From assembly GCF_037943105.1 (NCBI RefSeq), contig NZ_CP149803.1, positions 1,178,001 through 1,242,000 of the forward strand: 64,000 bases of DNA, given 5' to 3'. Position 1 is the stretch's first letter; each line of letters begins with the position of its first letter. A model generated the notes under the pieces. That model saw only the letters and a list, made by a program, of their open reading frames with translations. It was not told the DNA's origin and made no database searches. A program made the translations under genes and the position numbers. This DNA comes from Pseudomonas sp. TMP9. Lineage in GTDB: Bacteria; Pseudomonadota; Gammaproteobacteria; Pseudomonadales; Pseudomonadaceae. Shown here one piece after another: positions 8,647-18,991 of the stretch.

Positions 8647-10083
8647 ATGTCGAAGCCTAGTCTGAAATCTACTTTTACTGCGTTATGGGCTGTGCTGCTG
8701 ATGGGGCAGGCGTTTTATGCCCAGGCAAACTTGCCGGACTTCACCGAGTTGGTTGAGCAAGCGTCACCGGCCGTGGTCAACATCAGTACCCGGCAGAAAA
8801 TACCGGAGCGCGCAGTGGCTGGGGCTGGGCAGCTCAATATGCCTGATCTAGAGGGTTTGCCGCCGATGTTCCGCGAGTTTTTTGAGCGCAATATCCCTCA
8901 GGTGCCACGAGAGCCCAGTGATGGTCGTCAGCGTGAGGCTCAGTCCTTAGGTTCGGGCTTTATCATTTCTGCGGATGGTTATGTGTTGACCAATAACCAT
9001 GTGATTGCCGATGCCGATGAAATCATCGTGCGGTTGGCCGATCGCAGTGAATTGGAAGCCACGCTAGTGGGCACTGACCCGCGTAGCGATGTGGCGCTGC
9101 TCAAGGTTGAGGGCACGGGCTTGCCAATCGTCAAGCTGGGCAAGTCGGAAGAGCTGAAAGTAGGCGAGTGGGTCTTGGCAATTGGTTCGCCATTCGGCTT
9201 CGACCATTCGGTAACCGCCGGCATTGTCAGCGCCAAAGGCCGTAGCCTGCCCAATGAGAGTTATGTGCCGTTTATTCAAACAGATGTAGCGATCAATCCA
9301 GGTAACTCTGGCGGTCCACTGTTTAACCTTGCAGGGGAAGTGGTCGGCATCAATTCGCAAATTTTCACTCGCTCCGGCGGTTTTATGGGCTTGTCGTTCG
9401 CCATCCCAATGAGCGTGGCCATGGATGTGGCCGACCAACTCAAGGCGAGCGGCAAAGTCAGCCGTGGCTGGCTGGGCGTAGTGATTCAGGAAGTGAATAA
9501 GGACTTAGCCGAATCATTCGGTTTGGATAAGCCGGCGGGAGCGCTGGTTGCTCAGGTGCTTGAGAGCGGCCCTGCAGCTAAAGGCGGTTTGCTGGTGGGT
9601 GATGTCATCCTGAGTTTGGATGGTAAGCCGATCATCATGTCTGCTGATCTACCGCATTTGGTTGGCGCACTCAAGCCCGGTGCTCGCGCCGAGTTGGGTG
9701 TAGTGCGTGATGGGGCGCGCAAGAAATTGCAGCTGACCATTGGTGCGTTGCCAGAAGAGGGTGAAACCATAGCCGGCAACGCCGGCCCTGGGCCTGAACT
9801 CAGCAGCAATCGTCTTGGGGTCAAGGTGGTTGAATTGACTGCCGAGCAGAGCAAGAGCCTCGATCTCAAGGGCGGCGTGGTGATCTCTGAGGTGCAGGAT
9901 GGCCCAGCGGCGCTTATTGGTCTGCGCCCGGGTGATGTGATCACGCACCTGAACAATCAGGCGATCAGCTCAGCCAAGACCTTTACCGACGTGGCGCAAG
10001 CGCTACCGAAAAACCGTTCGGTGTCGATGCGTGTCTTGCGTCAGGGGCGTGCCAGCTTTATTACCTTCAAGCTGGCTGATTAA
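8647..10083 (+). CDS. mucD: MucD, periplasmic DegP-like serine protease
   Basis: 478 residues. The signal peptide (residues 1-27, ending YAQAN) is followed by a trypsin-like HtrA domain with catalytic His118 (TNNHVI), Asp148 (RSDVALL) and Ser221 (NPGNSGGPL), then two PDZ domains (about 270-370 and 385-475). MucD degrades misfolded periplasmic proteins and so damps AlgU activation. ATG 8647 is chosen because it gives the signal peptide; the upstream extension is mucC in another frame. It is the last gene of the operon and is followed at once by a terminator. Confidence 0.95.
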   Translation: MSKPSLKSTFTALWAVLLMGQAFYAQANLPDFTELVEQASPAVVNISTRQKIPERAVAGAGQLNMPDLEGLPPMFREFFERNIPQVPREPSDGRQREAQSLGSGFIISADGYVLTNNHVIADADEIIVRLADRSELEATLVGTDPRSDVALLKVEGTGLPIVKLGKSEELKVGEWVLAIGSPFGFDHSVTAGIVSAKGRSLPNESYVPFIQTDVAINPGNSGGPLFNLAGEVVGINSQIFTRSGGFMGLSFAIPMSVAMDVADQLKASGKVSRGWLGVVIQEVNKDLAESFGLDKPAGALVAQVLESGPAAKGGLLVGDVILSLDGKPIIMSADLPHLVGALKPGARAELGVVRDGARKKLQLTIGALPEEGETIAGNAGPGPELSSNRLGVKVVELTAEQSKSLDLKGGVVISEVQDGPAALIGLRPGDVITHLNNQAISSAKTFTDVAQALPKNRSVSMRVLRQGRASFITFKLAD

Positions 10084-10098
10084 CCGCGTTGGTTAGAT

Positions 10099-10124
10099 AA
10101 AAGGGCGACTTCGGTCGCCCTTTT
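10099..10124 (+). terminator. Rho-independent terminator after mucD
   Basis: GGGCGAC-TTCG-GTCGCCC (10103-10120), a UUCG-tetraloop hairpin flanked by an A-run before and TTTT after, 19 bases past the mucD stop. It ends the algU operon before lepA. Confidence 0.9.
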
Positions 10125-10231
10125 GCATTGTCCTGTTGTGCGGGGTTTGGTGACGTACAAGCTGGCTTTCGGGTACACTTCGCCGCTATTTTCGGCGGGC
10201 AGTCGCCTGCGACCTTTTCGAGTGTTGATCC

Positions 10232-12031
10232 GTGAGTGATTTGAGTCATATCCGCAATTTCTCCATCATCGCCCACATTGACCACGGCAAGTCGACCCTG
10301 GCTGACCGTTTTATCCAGATGTGTGGTGGCCTGGCTGACCGTGAAATGGAAGCCCAGGTGCTGGATTCCATGGACCTAGAGCGCGAGCGCGGAATCACCA
10401 TTAAAGCGCACAGCGTCACCTTGTATTACAAGGCTCGCGACGGCATTACCTACCAGCTGAACTTTATTGATACTCCAGGCCACGTTGACTTCACCTATGA
10501 AGTCAGCCGTTCGCTGGCCGCCTGTGAAGGTGCGCTGCTGGTGGTCGATGCAGGGCAGGGCGTTGAAGCGCAATCGGTTGCCAACTGCTACACCGCTATT
10601 GAGCAGGGCCTTGAGGTCATGCCGGTGTTGAACAAAATTGATTTGCCGCAGGCCGATCCGGACCGCGTCAAGGACGAGATCGAGAAGATCATCGGCATTG
10701 ATGCCACCGATGCCGTGACGTGCAGCGCTAAGACCGGCTTAGGCGTCGATGAGGTGCTTGAGCGTTTAGTGCAAGTCATCCCCGCGCCGACCGGAAATAT
10801 CGACGCGCCGTTGCAAGCCTTGATCATCGATTCTTGGTTCGACAACTACCTGGGCGTGGTTTCCTTGGTGCGCGTTCGCCATGGTCGGATCAAAAAAGGC
10901 GACAAGGTGCTGGTGAAATCCACTGGCAAGATTCATTTGGTTGACAGTGTTGGCGTGTTCAACCCGAAACATACCTCAACCGTTGATCTTAAGGCCGGTG
11001 AAGTGGGCTTTATCATCGCCGGCATCAAAGATATTCACGGCGCGCCTGTGGGCGATACCCTGACCCTGAGTTCGACGCCGGACGTTGATGTATTGCCGGG
11101 CTTCAAGCGCATCCAACCACAGGTGTACGCCGGCCTGTTTCCGGTTAGCTCCGATGATTTCGAGGATTTCCGTGAGGCGCTGCAAAAGCTCACGCTAAAC
11201 GACTCATCTTTGCAATACACCCCGGAAAGCTCGGACGCACTGGGCTTTGGGTTCCGTTGTGGCTTCCTTGGCATGCTGCACATGGAGATCATTCAGGAGC
11301 GCTTAGAGCGCGAATATGACCTAGACCTGATCACCACCGCGCCGACGGTAATTTTTGAGCTGCTGCTCAAAACGGGTGAGACCATTTACGTCGACAACCC
11401 GTCTAAATTGCCTGACTTGTCGGCGATTGAAGACATGCGTGAGCCGATTGTGCGCGCCAATATCCTGGTGCCGCAGGAGCATCTGGGTAACGTCATTACT
11501 CTGTGCATCGAGAAGCGCGGCGTCCAACACGACATGCTGTTTCTAGGCTCACAGGTGCAAGTCACCTACGACCTGCCGATGAACGAAGTGGTGCTGGACT
11601 TCTTTGACCGTCTGAAGTCCACCAGCCGTGGCTACGCCTCGCTGGATTATCACTTTGATCGCTATCAGTCGGCCAATCTGGTCAAGCTGGATGTGCTGAT
11701 CAACGCTGAGAAAGTCGATGCCTTGGCGCTGATCGTGCACCGTGACAACGCCCACTATAAAGGCCGTGCGTTGACCGAGAAGATGAAAGAGCTGATACCC
11801 CGACAGATGTTCGATGTGGCTATTCAGGCCGCTATTGGCGGGCAAATCGTGGCACGGACCACGGTCAAAGCGTTGCGTAAGAACGTTTTGGCTAAATGTT
11901 ATGGCGGCGACGTAAGCCGTAAACGCAAGCTGCTGGAAAAGCAGAAGGCCGGTAAAAAACGCATGAAGCAAGTCGGCAATGTGGAAATTCCACAAGAAGC
12001 CTTCCTCGCCGTGCTCAGGTTGGATAGTTAA
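10232..12031 (+). CDS. lepA: Elongation factor 4 (LepA)
   Basis: 599 residues, the standard length. LepA is a ribosomal GTPase that affects initiation and back-translocation on stalled ribosomes. Motifs seen: G1 [10 protein letters not shown]3 DTPGHVDF, G4 NKIDLP, the EF-G-like domains, and the LepA-specific C-terminal domain ending [20 protein letters not shown]. It starts at GTG 10232 ([16 protein letters not shown]). It sits 6 bases ahead of lepB, the classical lepA-lepB pair, and its own promoter must lie between the mucD terminator and 10231. Confidence 0.97.
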   Translation: MSDLSHIRNFSIIAHIDHGKSTLADRFIQMCGGLADREMEAQVLDSMDLERERGITIKAHSVTLYYKARDGITYQLNFIDTPGHVDFTYEVSRSLAACEGALLVVDAGQGVEAQSVANCYTAIEQGLEVMPVLNKIDLPQADPDRVKDEIEKIIGIDATDAVTCSAKTGLGVDEVLERLVQVIPAPTGNIDAPLQALIIDSWFDNYLGVVSLVRVRHGRIKKGDKVLVKSTGKIHLVDSVGVFNPKHTSTVDLKAGEVGFIIAGIKDIHGAPVGDTLTLSSTPDVDVLPGFKRIQPQVYAGLFPVSSDDFEDFREALQKLTLNDSSLQYTPESSDALGFGFRCGFLGMLHMEIIQERLEREYDLDLITTAPTVIFELLLKTGETIYVDNPSKLPDLSAIEDMREPIVRANILVPQEHLGNVITLCIEKRGVQHDMLFLGSQVQVTYDLPMNEVVLDFFDRLKSTSRGYASLDYHFDRYQSANLVKLDVLINAEKVDALALIVHRDNAHYKGRALTEKMKELIPRQMFDVAIQAAIGGQIVARTTVKALRKNVLAKCYGGDVSRKRKLLEKQKAGKKRMKQVGNVEIPQEAFLAVLRLDS

Positions 12032-12037
12032 AACTCT

Positions 12038-12892
12038 ATGTCGATCAATTTCCCGCTGTTACTGGTTATCGCTGTCGCCGTGTGTGGCGTGCTGGCGTTG
12101 TTCGACCTGATCTTTCTGGCGCCGCGCCGGCGAGCGGCTATCAGCACCTACCACAGCCAAGTCAGTGCGCCTGATGAGGCGGTGGTGGCACGCTTGAATA
12201 AAGAGCCGTTACTGGTGGAATACGGCAAGTCGTTCTTCCCCGTACTGGCGATTGTGCTGGTGTTGCGCTCGTTTCTGGTTGAACCCTTTCAGATTCCATC
12301 CGGCTCGATGAAGCCGACCTTGGAAGTGGGCGATTTTATTCTGGTGAATAAGTTTGCCTATGGCATCCGCTTGCCCGTGCTCGACACCAAGGTGATTGAG
12401 GTGGGTGATCCGCAGCGCGGCGATGTGATGGTGTTTCGTTACCCAAGCGACCCCAACATCAACTACATCAAGCGTGTGGTTGGCTTGTCTGGTGATCGTA
12501 TTGCCTACAGCAGCGATAAGCGCCTGACCATCAATGGTCAATCTGTGGCTCAGCAGTTGATCAGCGATGAGCCGGGCAGCTTGGGCAGTGCCACGTTGTA
12601 TACCGAGCGGCTTGGGGAAGCGGAGCACCAAATCCGCAAGGAAATGCAGCGTTATCGGCTTGAGCCTGGCCGCGAGTGGGTGGTGCCACAAGGGCACTAC
12701 TTTATGATGGGCGATAACCGCGACAACTCTAATGACAGCCGCTACTGGAATGACCCGAGCATCCCTAAGCCGCTGCTGGGTATGGTGCCGGATCAAAATA
12801 TCGTCGGCAAAGCCTTCGCGATCTGGTTGAGCTGGCCGGACCCAAAATCGCGCAACCTGCCTAATTTTTCTCGTGTTGGTCTGATTCACTGA
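12038..12892 (+). CDS. lepB: Signal peptidase I
   Basis: 284 residues. LepB cleaves Sec and Tat signal peptides at the outer face of the inner membrane. Two N-terminal membrane helices (residues 6-28 and about 66-80) precede the catalytic domain. The Ser/Lys dyad is Ser90 (PSGSMKPTL) and Lys145 (NYIKRVVGL), positions that match E. coli, and box E is MGDNRDNSNDSRYW. All elements are intact. It is co-transcribed with lepA. Confidence 0.96.
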   Translation: MSINFPLLLVIAVAVCGVLALFDLIFLAPRRRAAISTYHSQVSAPDEAVVARLNKEPLLVEYGKSFFPVLAIVLVLRSFLVEPFQIPSGSMKPTLEVGDFILVNKFAYGIRLPVLDTKVIEVGDPQRGDVMVFRYPSDPNINYIKRVVGLSGDRIAYSSDKRLTINGQSVAQQLISDEPGSLGSATLYTERLGEAEHQIRKEMQRYRLEPGREWVVPQGHYFMMGDNRDNSNDSRYWNDPSIPKPLLGMVPDQNIVGKAFAIWLSWPDPKSRNLPNFSRVGLIH

Positions 12893-12996
12893 CCTGCTGG
12901 CTACGTTGCGGCGCGGCTAAATGCCGTGTAGCAGGCTATATATAACCGTGCCTGCAGCCTTAATGGCTTACACATCACTCGAATTTGGGGACAAAT

Positions 12997-13374
12997 ATGA
13001 ACTCGATGCACTCACAAAAAGGCATGTCGATTCTCAGCTGGCTGATGGTCCTTGCCGTTGTCGCCTTTTTGGCCAGCGCGGCGTTCAAGGTATTGCCGCA
13101 CTACTTCGACAATATGGCCTTGGAAAAAATGATCACCTCCGTTGAGACTGATAAAGCGCTTGATGTTCGCGGTGTAGGCGATTTCTACAGCCACCTCAGC
13201 AAAGGCATGCAGGTCAACAGCATTCGTGATTTGAACATGCAGGATGCGATCAAAATCAAAATCGAAAACAACGAATTTCGTGTGCACATGAAGTACGAGA
13301 AACGTGAGCCTCTGATTGAGAATATCGATTTGGTGGTGCGTTTCGATAAAGAATTCCGCGTGCGTATGCCGTGA
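12997..13374 (+). CDS. DUF4845 membrane-anchored protein
   Basis: 125 residues with one N-terminal membrane helix (about 9-29: [18 protein letters not shown]) and a small periplasmic domain containing [15 protein letters not shown]. This is the DUF4845 protein usually found between lepB and rnc in pseudomonads (PA0769 position). Function is unknown. The N-terminus is pilin-like in feel, but there is no prepilin cleavage site. ATG 12997 is preferred to 12985 because GGGGAC precedes it at the right distance. The stop overlaps the rnc GTG, so translation is coupled. Confidence 0.85.
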   Translation: MNSMHSQKGMSILSWLMVLAVVAFLASAAFKVLPHYFDNMALEKMITSVETDKALDVRGVGDFYSHLSKGMQVNSIRDLNMQDAIKIKIENNEFRVHMKYEKREPLIENIDLVVRFDKEFRVRMP

Positions 13375-14060
13375 GTGCGTCGTTAGCCCGTCTTGAGCGG
13401 CAACTCGGTTACACCTTCAAAGATCAGGAATTGATGATCCTGGCGCTTACTCACCGTAGCTTCGCTGGGCGCAACAACGAGCGCTTAGAGTTTCTCGGTG
13501 ATGCAATCCTCAATTTTGTTGCCGGTGAAGCGCTGTTTCAGCGCTTTCCTCTGGCCCGTGAAGGCCAGCTTTCTCGCTTGCGTGCGCGCTTAGTCAAGGG
13601 TGAGACGCTGGCAATACTGGCCCGCGGCTTTGATTTGGGTGAATACCTGCGCCTGGGTTCGGGGGAGCTCAAAAGCGGTGGTTTTCGCCGTGAGTCGATC
13701 CTGGCTGATGCCCTAGAAGCGCTGATCGGCGCTATCTACTTGGACACCGGCATGGAGGCGGCCCGCGAGCGTGTGCTGGCCTGGCTGACCACTGAAATTG
13801 CAAGCCTGACGCTGGTCGACACCAATAAAGACCCGAAAACCCGCCTGCAGGAATTTCTGCAATCGCGTGGTTGTGAGCTGCCACGTTACGAAGTGGTGGA
13901 CATACAAGGCGAGCCGCACTGTCGGTCATTTGTCGTCGAGTGTCAGATTACCTTACTGAATGATAAAACCCTGGGGCAGGGCGCTAGCCGGCGGATTGCC
14001 GAGCAGGTGGCTGCTGCTGCCGCGCTGATCGCCCTAGGTGTGGAGAATGGCAATGACTGA
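13371..14060 (+). CDS. rnc: Ribonuclease III
   Basis: 229 residues from GTG 13371, overlapping the preceding stop (GTGA). RNase III cuts double-stranded RNA in rRNA and mRNA processing. The catalytic signature [14 protein letters not shown] (Glu and Asp) and the second metal-binding segment [14 protein letters not shown] are present. The C-terminal double-stranded-RNA-binding domain spans about 155-225 ([14 protein letters not shown] to AAAALIALG). It partly overlaps the following gene era, as is usual. Confidence 0.96.
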   Translation: MSASLARLERQLGYTFKDQELMILALTHRSFAGRNNERLEFLGDAILNFVAGEALFQRFPLAREGQLSRLRARLVKGETLAILARGFDLGEYLRLGSGELKSGGFRRESILADALEALIGAIYLDTGMEAARERVLAWLTTEIASLTLVDTNKDPKTRLQEFLQSRGCELPRYEVVDIQGEPHCRSFVVECQITLLNDKTLGQGASRRIAEQVAAAAALIALGVENGND

Positions 14061-14955
14061 TGCACCTGTTACACGCTGTGGCTATGTCGCCATCGTTGGC
14101 CGGCCTAACGTGGGCAAGTCGACGTTGCTCAATCACATCCTCGGGCAAAAACTCGCAATCACCTCGCGCAAGCCGCAAACCACGCGACACAACATGCTCG
14201 GCATCAAGACCGAAGGTGATGTACAGGCGATTTATGTCGACACCCCCGGCCTGCACAAGAACAATGAGAAGGCACTCAACCGCTATATGAATAGAAACGC
14301 CTCGTCGGCACTGAAAGATGTCGACGTGGTGATATTCGTCGTTGATCGCACCCGCTGGACCGACGAAGACCAGATGGTCCTTGAGCGTATTCAATACGTT
14401 GAGGGTCCGGTGATTCTGGCGATCAACAAGACGGATCGGGTCGAAGACAAGGCCGATCTGATGCCGCATCTAGAGTGGCTGGCTACCCAGCTACCAAAGG
14501 CTGAAATCGTGCCGGTGTCCGCCCAGCATGGGCACAACTTGGATACTCTGGAAAAACTGGTAGGCGAGCGTTTACCGGAAGGCGTTCACTTCTTCCCGGA
14601 AGATCAGGTCACCGATCGCTCCAGCCGTTTCTTCGCTGCAGAGTTGGTGCGCGAGAAAATCATGCGTCAACTCGGCGCTGAGCTGCCGTACCAGATCACC
14701 GTAGAAATTGAGGAATTCAAGCGCGACGGGCGCATTCTGCATATCCATGCGCTGATTCTGGTGGAGCGTGATGGGCAGAAGAAAATCATCATTGGCGACA
14801 AAGGTGAGCGCATCAAACGCATTGGCCAAGAAGCGCGCAAGGACATGGAAGTGATGTTCGACTCCAAAGTGATGCTAAACCTTTGGGTCAAGGTTAAAAG
14901 TGGCTGGTCGGATGATGAGCGCGCGTTGCGTTCTTTAGGTTACAGCGACATCTGA
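14053..14955 (+). CDS. era: GTPase Era
   Basis: 300 residues. Era binds the 3' end of 16S rRNA during small-subunit assembly. G1 is [10 protein letters not shown]3 DTPG, G4 NKTD. The KH RNA-binding domain follows from about residue 200 and includes [21 protein letters not shown] 14053 is selected because GGAG (14042-14045) sits 7 bases before it; ATG 14047 and GTG 14038 in frame are alternatives adding 2 or 5 residues. It overlaps the end of rnc by 8 bases. Confidence 0.95.
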   Translation: MTDAPVTRCGYVAIVGRPNVGKSTLLNHILGQKLAITSRKPQTTRHNMLGIKTEGDVQAIYVDTPGLHKNNEKALNRYMNRNASSALKDVDVVIFVVDRTRWTDEDQMVLERIQYVEGPVILAINKTDRVEDKADLMPHLEWLATQLPKAEIVPVSAQHGHNLDTLEKLVGERLPEGVHFFPEDQVTDRSSRFFAAELVREKIMRQLGAELPYQITVEIEEFKRDGRILHIHALILVERDGQKKIIIGDKGERIKRIGQEARKDMEVMFDSKVMLNLWVKVKSGWSDDERALRSLGYSDI

Positions 14956-14962
14956 TGCCTCT

Positions 14963-14987
14963 GCGGGCGCGCCATGCGCCTGCCATT
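14963..14987 (+). terminator. Weak hairpin between era and recO
   Basis: GCGGGCGC (14963-14970) and GCGCCTGC (14976-14983) can pair over 8 positions with one G-U, leaving a 5-base loop, followed by CATTTTG. The T-run is short. It may reduce rather than stop transcription into recO. Confidence 0.4.
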
Positions 14988-15000
14988 TTGAGTAAGCCCC

Positions 15001-15699
15001 ATGCTTGCCCCCAGCCAGCCGGCCTACGTTCTACACAGCCGTGCTTACCGCGAAAGCAGCGCGCTGGTGGATTTTCTCACCCCGCAAGGTCGCCTGCGTG
15101 CGGTCATGCGGGGCGCGCGAGGTAAGGCGGGCAGCCTGGCGCGCCCTTTTATCCCGCTAGAAGCTGAGTTTCGCGGGCGCGGCGAATTGAAGAACGTCGC
15201 GCGCCTTGAGCCGGCGGGTATCCCCAACCTACTCGGCGGCGAGGCGTTATTCAGCGGCTTGTACCTTAATGAACTGCTGATTCGCTTGCTGCCCGCTGAA
15301 GATCCGAACCCCGCGATTTTTCAACATTACGCCATGACCGTGCTCGGGCTGGCCGAAGGCCGCGCAATTGAACCCCTGCTGCGTTCTTTTGAATGGCGTT
15401 TGTTGGATGAGCTGGGCTATGGTTTCGCCTTGGATCTGGACAGCGAAGGCCAAGCCATTGCTGAGGACGGCCTGTATCGGCTGCAGACCGAAACCGGGCT
15501 GGTGCCGGTTGGGCACTTGCAGCCTGGGGTTTTTCAGGGGGCCGAGTTGCTGGCCATGGCGCAAGCCGACTGGGCTGCGCCGGGAGCTTTAGCGGCAGCC
15601 AAGCGCTTGATGCGTCAGGCGCTAGCCCCTCATTTAGGCGGTAGGCCGTTGGTCAGCCGCGAACTGTTTATGACGCTCAAGGAGCCAAACCGTGACTGA
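15001..15699 (+). CDS. recO: DNA repair protein RecO
   Basis: 232 residues. RecO helps RecR load RecA onto SSB-coated single strands in gap repair. The N-terminal OB fold is visible in [20 protein letters not shown] and [12 protein letters not shown], and the helical C-terminal part includes [12 protein letters not shown] and [12 protein letters not shown]. The zinc-binding cysteines found in some RecO proteins are absent here, as is common in this lineage. It starts at ATG 15001 and overlaps pdxJ by 8 bases. Confidence 0.94.
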   Translation: MLAPSQPAYVLHSRAYRESSALVDFLTPQGRLRAVMRGARGKAGSLARPFIPLEAEFRGRGELKNVARLEPAGIPNLLGGEALFSGLYLNELLIRLLPAEDPNPAIFQHYAMTVLGLAEGRAIEPLLRSFEWRLLDELGYGFALDLDSEGQAIAEDGLYRLQTETGLVPVGHLQPGVFQGAELLAMAQADWAAPGALAAAKRLMRQALAPHLGGRPLVSRELFMTLKEPNRD

Positions 15700-16438
15700 T
15701 GCCAATCGTATTTTGTTGGGTGTGAACATCGACCATGTGGCGACCTTACGTCAGGCCCGTGGCACTCGCTATCCAGACCCGGTCAAGGCCGCCCTGGACG
15801 CTGAAGAAGCTGGGGCTGACGGCATTACCGTGCACCTGCGTGAAGATCGTCGGCATATCCAAGAACGCGATGTGCGTCTGCTCAAAGAGGTCATGCAGAC
15901 GCGCATGAACTTTGAGATGGGCGTGACTGAAGCGATGCTTGCGTTTGCCGAGAGTATTCGCCCCGAGCACATTTGCTTAGTGCCGGAAACCCGCCAAGAG
16001 CTGACCACTGAGGGTGGTTTGGATGTGGCCGGGCAGCAAGAGCGTATTCGCGCCGCCGTGCAGCGTTTAAGTAAGATCGGCTGCGAAGTGTCGCTGTTTA
16101 TCGACCCCGAGCCCGCGCAAATTGAGGCGTGCAAACGCGTCGGTGCGCCGGCTATTGAGCTGCACACAGGCCGCTATGCCGATGCACAAACGCCGCAAGA
16201 AGCGGCGCGCGAATTAGCAAGGATTCGTGACGGCGTGGCCTGCGGTCTGTCCCATGGACTGATCGTTAATGCGGGCCACGGCCTGCATTACCACAACGTC
16301 GAGCCAGTGGCGGCGATTGCCGGGATCAACGAGCTGAATATCGGCCACGCGCTGGTATCGCATGCACTGTTTGTCGGCTTTAAGCAGGCAGTGTTGGAAA
16401 TGAAACAACTGATCACCGCAGCCGCGAATCGCGGCTAG
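15692..16438 (+). CDS. pdxJ: Pyridoxine 5'-phosphate synthase
   Basis: 248 residues from GTG 15692. PdxJ condenses 1-deoxy-D-xylulose 5-phosphate with 3-amino-2-oxopropyl phosphate, the last ring-forming step of vitamin B6 synthesis. Family motifs: [16 protein letters not shown] at the N-terminus, [22 protein letters not shown], and [10 protein letters not shown] near the phosphate-binding loop. It closes the rnc-era-recO-pdxJ cluster and converges on cmoB. Confidence 0.96.
   Translation: MTDANRILLGVNIDHVATLRQARGTRYPDPVKAALDAEEAGADGITVHLREDRRHIQERDVRLLKEVMQTRMNFEMGVTEAMLAFAESIRPEHICLVPETRQELTTEGGLDVAGQQERIRAAVQRLSKIGCEVSLFIDPEPAQIEACKRVGAPAIELHTGRYADAQTPQEAARELARIRDGVACGLSHGLIVNAGHGLHYHNVEPVAAIAGINELNIGHALVSHALFVGFKQAVLEMKQLITAAANRG
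16420..16436. repeat. Hairpin overlapping the pdxJ stop codon
   Basis: AGCCGCG-AAT-CGCGGCT is a perfect 7-bp stem with a 3-base loop. Its last base is the first base of the pdxJ TAG. There is no T-run after it on either strand, so it is probably an mRNA 3'-end stem between convergent genes rather than a full terminator. Confidence 0.45.
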
Positions 16439-16488
16439 TTGGGGGCTTATTTGCAAGATGGGTTAGGCCGCTGCGTGACTAACTCATC

Positions 16489-17457
16489 CTAAGGCTTACG
16501 CGCGATTAGCACAGCGCGGCTTGGCGCTGGCAAACCTTCGACGGTGCGGCTGTGATCAGCGGGGTCGAGGAACTCAGGCAGCGACTGGAAGCGCATCCAC
16601 TCGGTTGAGCGTTGCTCCTCCACGCGGGTGGTGCTGACATCTACGCAGCGCACGTCAACAAAACCGGCGCGGCGTAGCCAAAGTTCGAGCGCCGGCACCG
16701 ACGGCAAGAACCAAACGTTGCGCATTTGCGCGTAGCGATCCTCAGGTACCAGTACCTGCTGCGCATCGCCCTCGACCACCAACGTTTCCAACACCAGCTC
16801 GCCGTCTTTAACCAAGCAATCCTTGAGGTCAATCAGGTGATCAATGGGCGAGCGGCGGTGATACAGCACACCCATTGAAAATACTGTGTCGAAGCCTTGT
16901 AGCTTGCCGGGTAATTCCTCAAAAGCCAGCGGCAGATGCCAGGCCGATAAGTCAGGTAGGTAATTCTTTATTGCTAAAAACTGGCAGAGGAACAACCAGT
17001 TGGGGTCAATGCCGACCACGCTGTCTGCGCCAGCGCCGAGCATGCGCCACATGTAATAACCGTTGCCGCAGCCGACATCTAGCACGCGTTTGCCTTTGAG
17101 GTCGAGGTAGGGCGCGACCCGCTGCCACTTCCAGTCCGAGCGCCATTCGGTGTCGACGTGTACATCAAATAAATGAAACGGTCCTTTGCGCCAAGGGATC
17201 AGGCCCTGCAGCGCGGCTTTTAGCGTTGCGCGCGTCGGCTCGTCGCAACGTCCGTTAAAACTAAAGTGATGCAGCATCTCTAATTGTTCAACGTTGAGCG
17301 TCGGCAGCGCTTCAATTGCGCCGTACCAGCGTTGCAAATCGCCATGGCCGATGGCCAGTTTGGCATCGATCTGCCCGGGTAGGTCGGCTGACCACTCCTG
17401 CAAGGGCGTGCCGGCAAGTTTGGCTTGCAGGGCGTCGAGGTCGAGACGGCTGATCAT
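16489..17457 (-). CDS. cmoB: tRNA U34 carboxymethyltransferase CmoB
   Basis: 322 residues. CmoB uses carboxy-S-adenosylmethionine, made by CmoA, to carboxymethylate 5-hydroxyuridine at tRNA wobble position 34. The SAM-binding core begins with [18 protein letters not shown], followed by [13 protein letters not shown] and [20 protein letters not shown], the standard CmoB signature. The N-terminal helical extension is complete. Its ATG overlaps the cmoA stop by 4 bases (ATGA), so CmoA and CmoB are translationally coupled. Confidence 0.95.
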   Translation of the reverse strand: MISRLDLDALQAKLAGTPLQEWSADLPGQIDAKLAIGHGDLQRWYGAIEALPTLNVEQLEMLHHFSFNGRCDEPTRATLKAALQGLIPWRKGPFHLFDVHVDTEWRSDWKWQRVAPYLDLKGKRVLDVGCGNGYYMWRMLGAGADSVVGIDPNWLFLCQFLAIKNYLPDLSAWHLPLAFEELPGKLQGFDTVFSMGVLYHRRSPIDHLIDLKDCLVKDGELVLETLVVEGDAQQVLVPEDRYAQMRNVWFLPSVPALELWLRRAGFVDVRCVDVSTTRVEEQRSTEWMRFQSLPEFLDPADHSRTVEGLPAPSRAVLIARKP

Positions 17458-18197
17458 GGCAGGGCAATCACTGAGGCGAAGTTAAGGCACTGGAACCACG
17501 GCACGACTTGGCTGAAACCTGCGGCCAGTAAACGTTCGCGGTGCTGTTCAAGGCTGTCTGGGAGCATGACTTTCTCGATGGCGCTGCGCTTTTGCGCGAT
17601 TTCCAGCTCGCTGTAACCGTTGGCACGCTTGAAGGCGATGTGTAGATCGCCGAGGAGGGCATGGTGTTTGGCATCTGCAAAGTGCAGTTTTTCCGAGAGA
17701 ATCAGTGCACCGCCGGGCAGTAGCGCCTGGCGAATGCGCGCGAGCAATTCGAGGCGTTGTTCGGGCTGGATAAATTGCAGGGTGAAGTTCAGGGCCACCA
17801 GTGAGGTGGGTTGAAAATCGAGGGTGAGGATGTCGGCTTCGATGACCTCGACGGGCAATAATTCCTGAAACATTGAGTCTTGCGCGTGCAGGTACTCGCG
17901 ACAGCGCGCAACCATGGCGCTGGAGTTGTCCACGGCAATCACTCGGCAATCTTCGATCTGCACATGCCGGCGCAGGGCTTGCGTCACGGCGCCAAGGGAG
18001 CTGCCAAGGTCGTAGAGCACGCTGTGCGGTTGGGCAAATTGGCCCGCGAGCACGCCAATATTCTCAACAATGGTCGGATAGCCCGGCACCGAGCGTTTGA
18101 TCATGTCAGGGAATACCCGCACCACATCCTCGTTAAACACGAAGTCCGGCACCGAGGCCAAGGGTTGGGCGAAAAGACGGTCGGGCTGTTTGCTCAC
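17454..18197 (-). CDS. cmoA: Carboxy-S-adenosylmethionine synthase CmoA
   Basis: 247 residues if read from GTG 18197 ([11 protein letters not shown]), the start that matches the family in length and sequence. An ATG 60 bases further upstream (18257) would add 20 residues with no family match. No strong Shine-Dalgarno precedes the GTG, so the start is not certain. CmoA converts SAM plus prephenate to carboxy-SAM. Motifs: [39 protein letters not shown], and [12 protein letters not shown]. First gene of the cmoAB pair. Confidence 0.9.
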   Translation of the reverse strand: MSKQPDRLFAQPLASVPDFVFNEDVVRVFPDMIKRSVPGYPTIVENIGVLAGQFAQPHSVLYDLGSSLGAVTQALRRHVQIEDCRVIAVDNSSAMVARCREYLHAQDSMFQELLPVEVIEADILTLDFQPTSLVALNFTLQFIQPEQRLELLARIRQALLPGGALILSEKLHFADAKHHALLGDLHIAFKRANGYSELEIAQKRSAIEKVMLPDSLEQHRERLLAAGFSQVVPWFQCLNFASVIALP

Positions 18198-18320
18198 GTT
18201 GGTTGCGCACTGGTCGATAAGGCCAAGCATCTTAGCCAAGTGCAGGCTATAGCCCAACGCTGATTGCAGCTATTGGTCGCAAAATAGCGGTGCAATCGGC
18301 AACAAGACCCTCGTGCAGCT

Positions 18321-18716
18321 TCACTCAACCGTGAGTGCGCAGTCAAAACGCTGCGCGGGAACCACGCCGACCTCCCAAGGCCGTTCATAAGTTAGGGCCA
18401 ATTGGCCCTCACCAGCCTTGGCCACTTTGAAACGCCAAGTAGAAATCCCTCCGCTACCCACCAGCCCTTCGTCTTCCGGGTTGCTGTAAACCTCCGGGCC
18501 AAGACTTTGCAAAACCTGCGGCGCAGAGTCACGCAGCAGCCAGCGAAAACCGGTGGTGGGGTTACTTGGCAAGCGCAAAATAAACTGTTGGCCGACCTGC
18601 AGTGACAGCGGGCATTTGTTTTGCTGTCTTTGCTCCAGAGTGATGCTGCTGGGTGTTTGGACGCAGGCTGTGAGTAATACAAGGCTTAGCGCCAGGGTCA
18701 GGCGGGGAACAACCAT
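18321..18716 (-). CDS. Chagasin-like (I42) protease-inhibitor lipoprotein
   Basis: 131 residues from ATG 18716, preceded by GGAG at 6 bases; an ATG at 18728 is also possible. The signal ends in a lipobox LLTAC, so the protein is probably lipid-anchored. The mature part has the I42/chagasin loop motif SNPTTGFRWLL and a later YERPWE segment, the two conserved loops that block papain-like cysteine proteases in characterised chagasins. Whether this one inhibits a foreign or an own protease cannot be told. It stands alone, upstream of cmoAB on the same strand. Confidence 0.8.
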   Translation of the reverse strand: MVVPRLTLALSLVLLTACVQTPSSITLEQRQQNKCPLSLQVGQQFILRLPSNPTTGFRWLLRDSAPQVLQSLGPEVYSNPEDEGLVGSGGISTWRFKVAKAGEGQLALTYERPWEVGVVPAQRFDCALTVE

Positions 18717-18912
18717 GCTGAGCTCCATGGGAACGTTTAGGTTTGCAGCATAGCCGTTAAGGCGTGCCTGCGGAATTCTGCAGCACGTGCCAACTGAGCA
18801 TGATTTAGCCTCGCCGCTTGACGCGTGTCCTGGCGAGTTATGCCAATGCTTGCCGCCTGTGCACGCTGTTTTTAGAGCGTTTAATCAGGCTGCATGACCC
18901 CCACTCAACAGC

Positions 18913-18986
18913 GGTCATTGGTCATACAGGCTGCAGTTTTACTGGCTAAAGGGTTAAAGTTGCACCTCTGCCACTTGGGGTTGCAC
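18913..18986 (+). promoter_or_regulatory. Tandem repeats upstream of the AraC-family gene
   Basis: Two TTGCAC copies (18960-18965 and 18981-18986) lie 21 bp apart, two helical turns, directly before the start codon. Upstream is GGTCATTGGTCAT (18913-18925). Direct repeats on one face of the helix are typical AraC-family half-sites, so autoregulation is likely. The rest of the 18729-18991 gap holds no gene. Confidence 0.5.
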
Positions 18987-18991
18987 TTTTA

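Noticed and set aside
12921..13145. 74-codon frame overlapping the DUF4845 gene
   Set aside because: Different frame from the well-supported DUF4845 gene, with no ribosome site or similarity.
18198..18257. 20-residue extension of CmoA from ATG 18257
   Set aside because: Family proteins begin at SKxPDRLFA, and the extension has no counterpart I know of.
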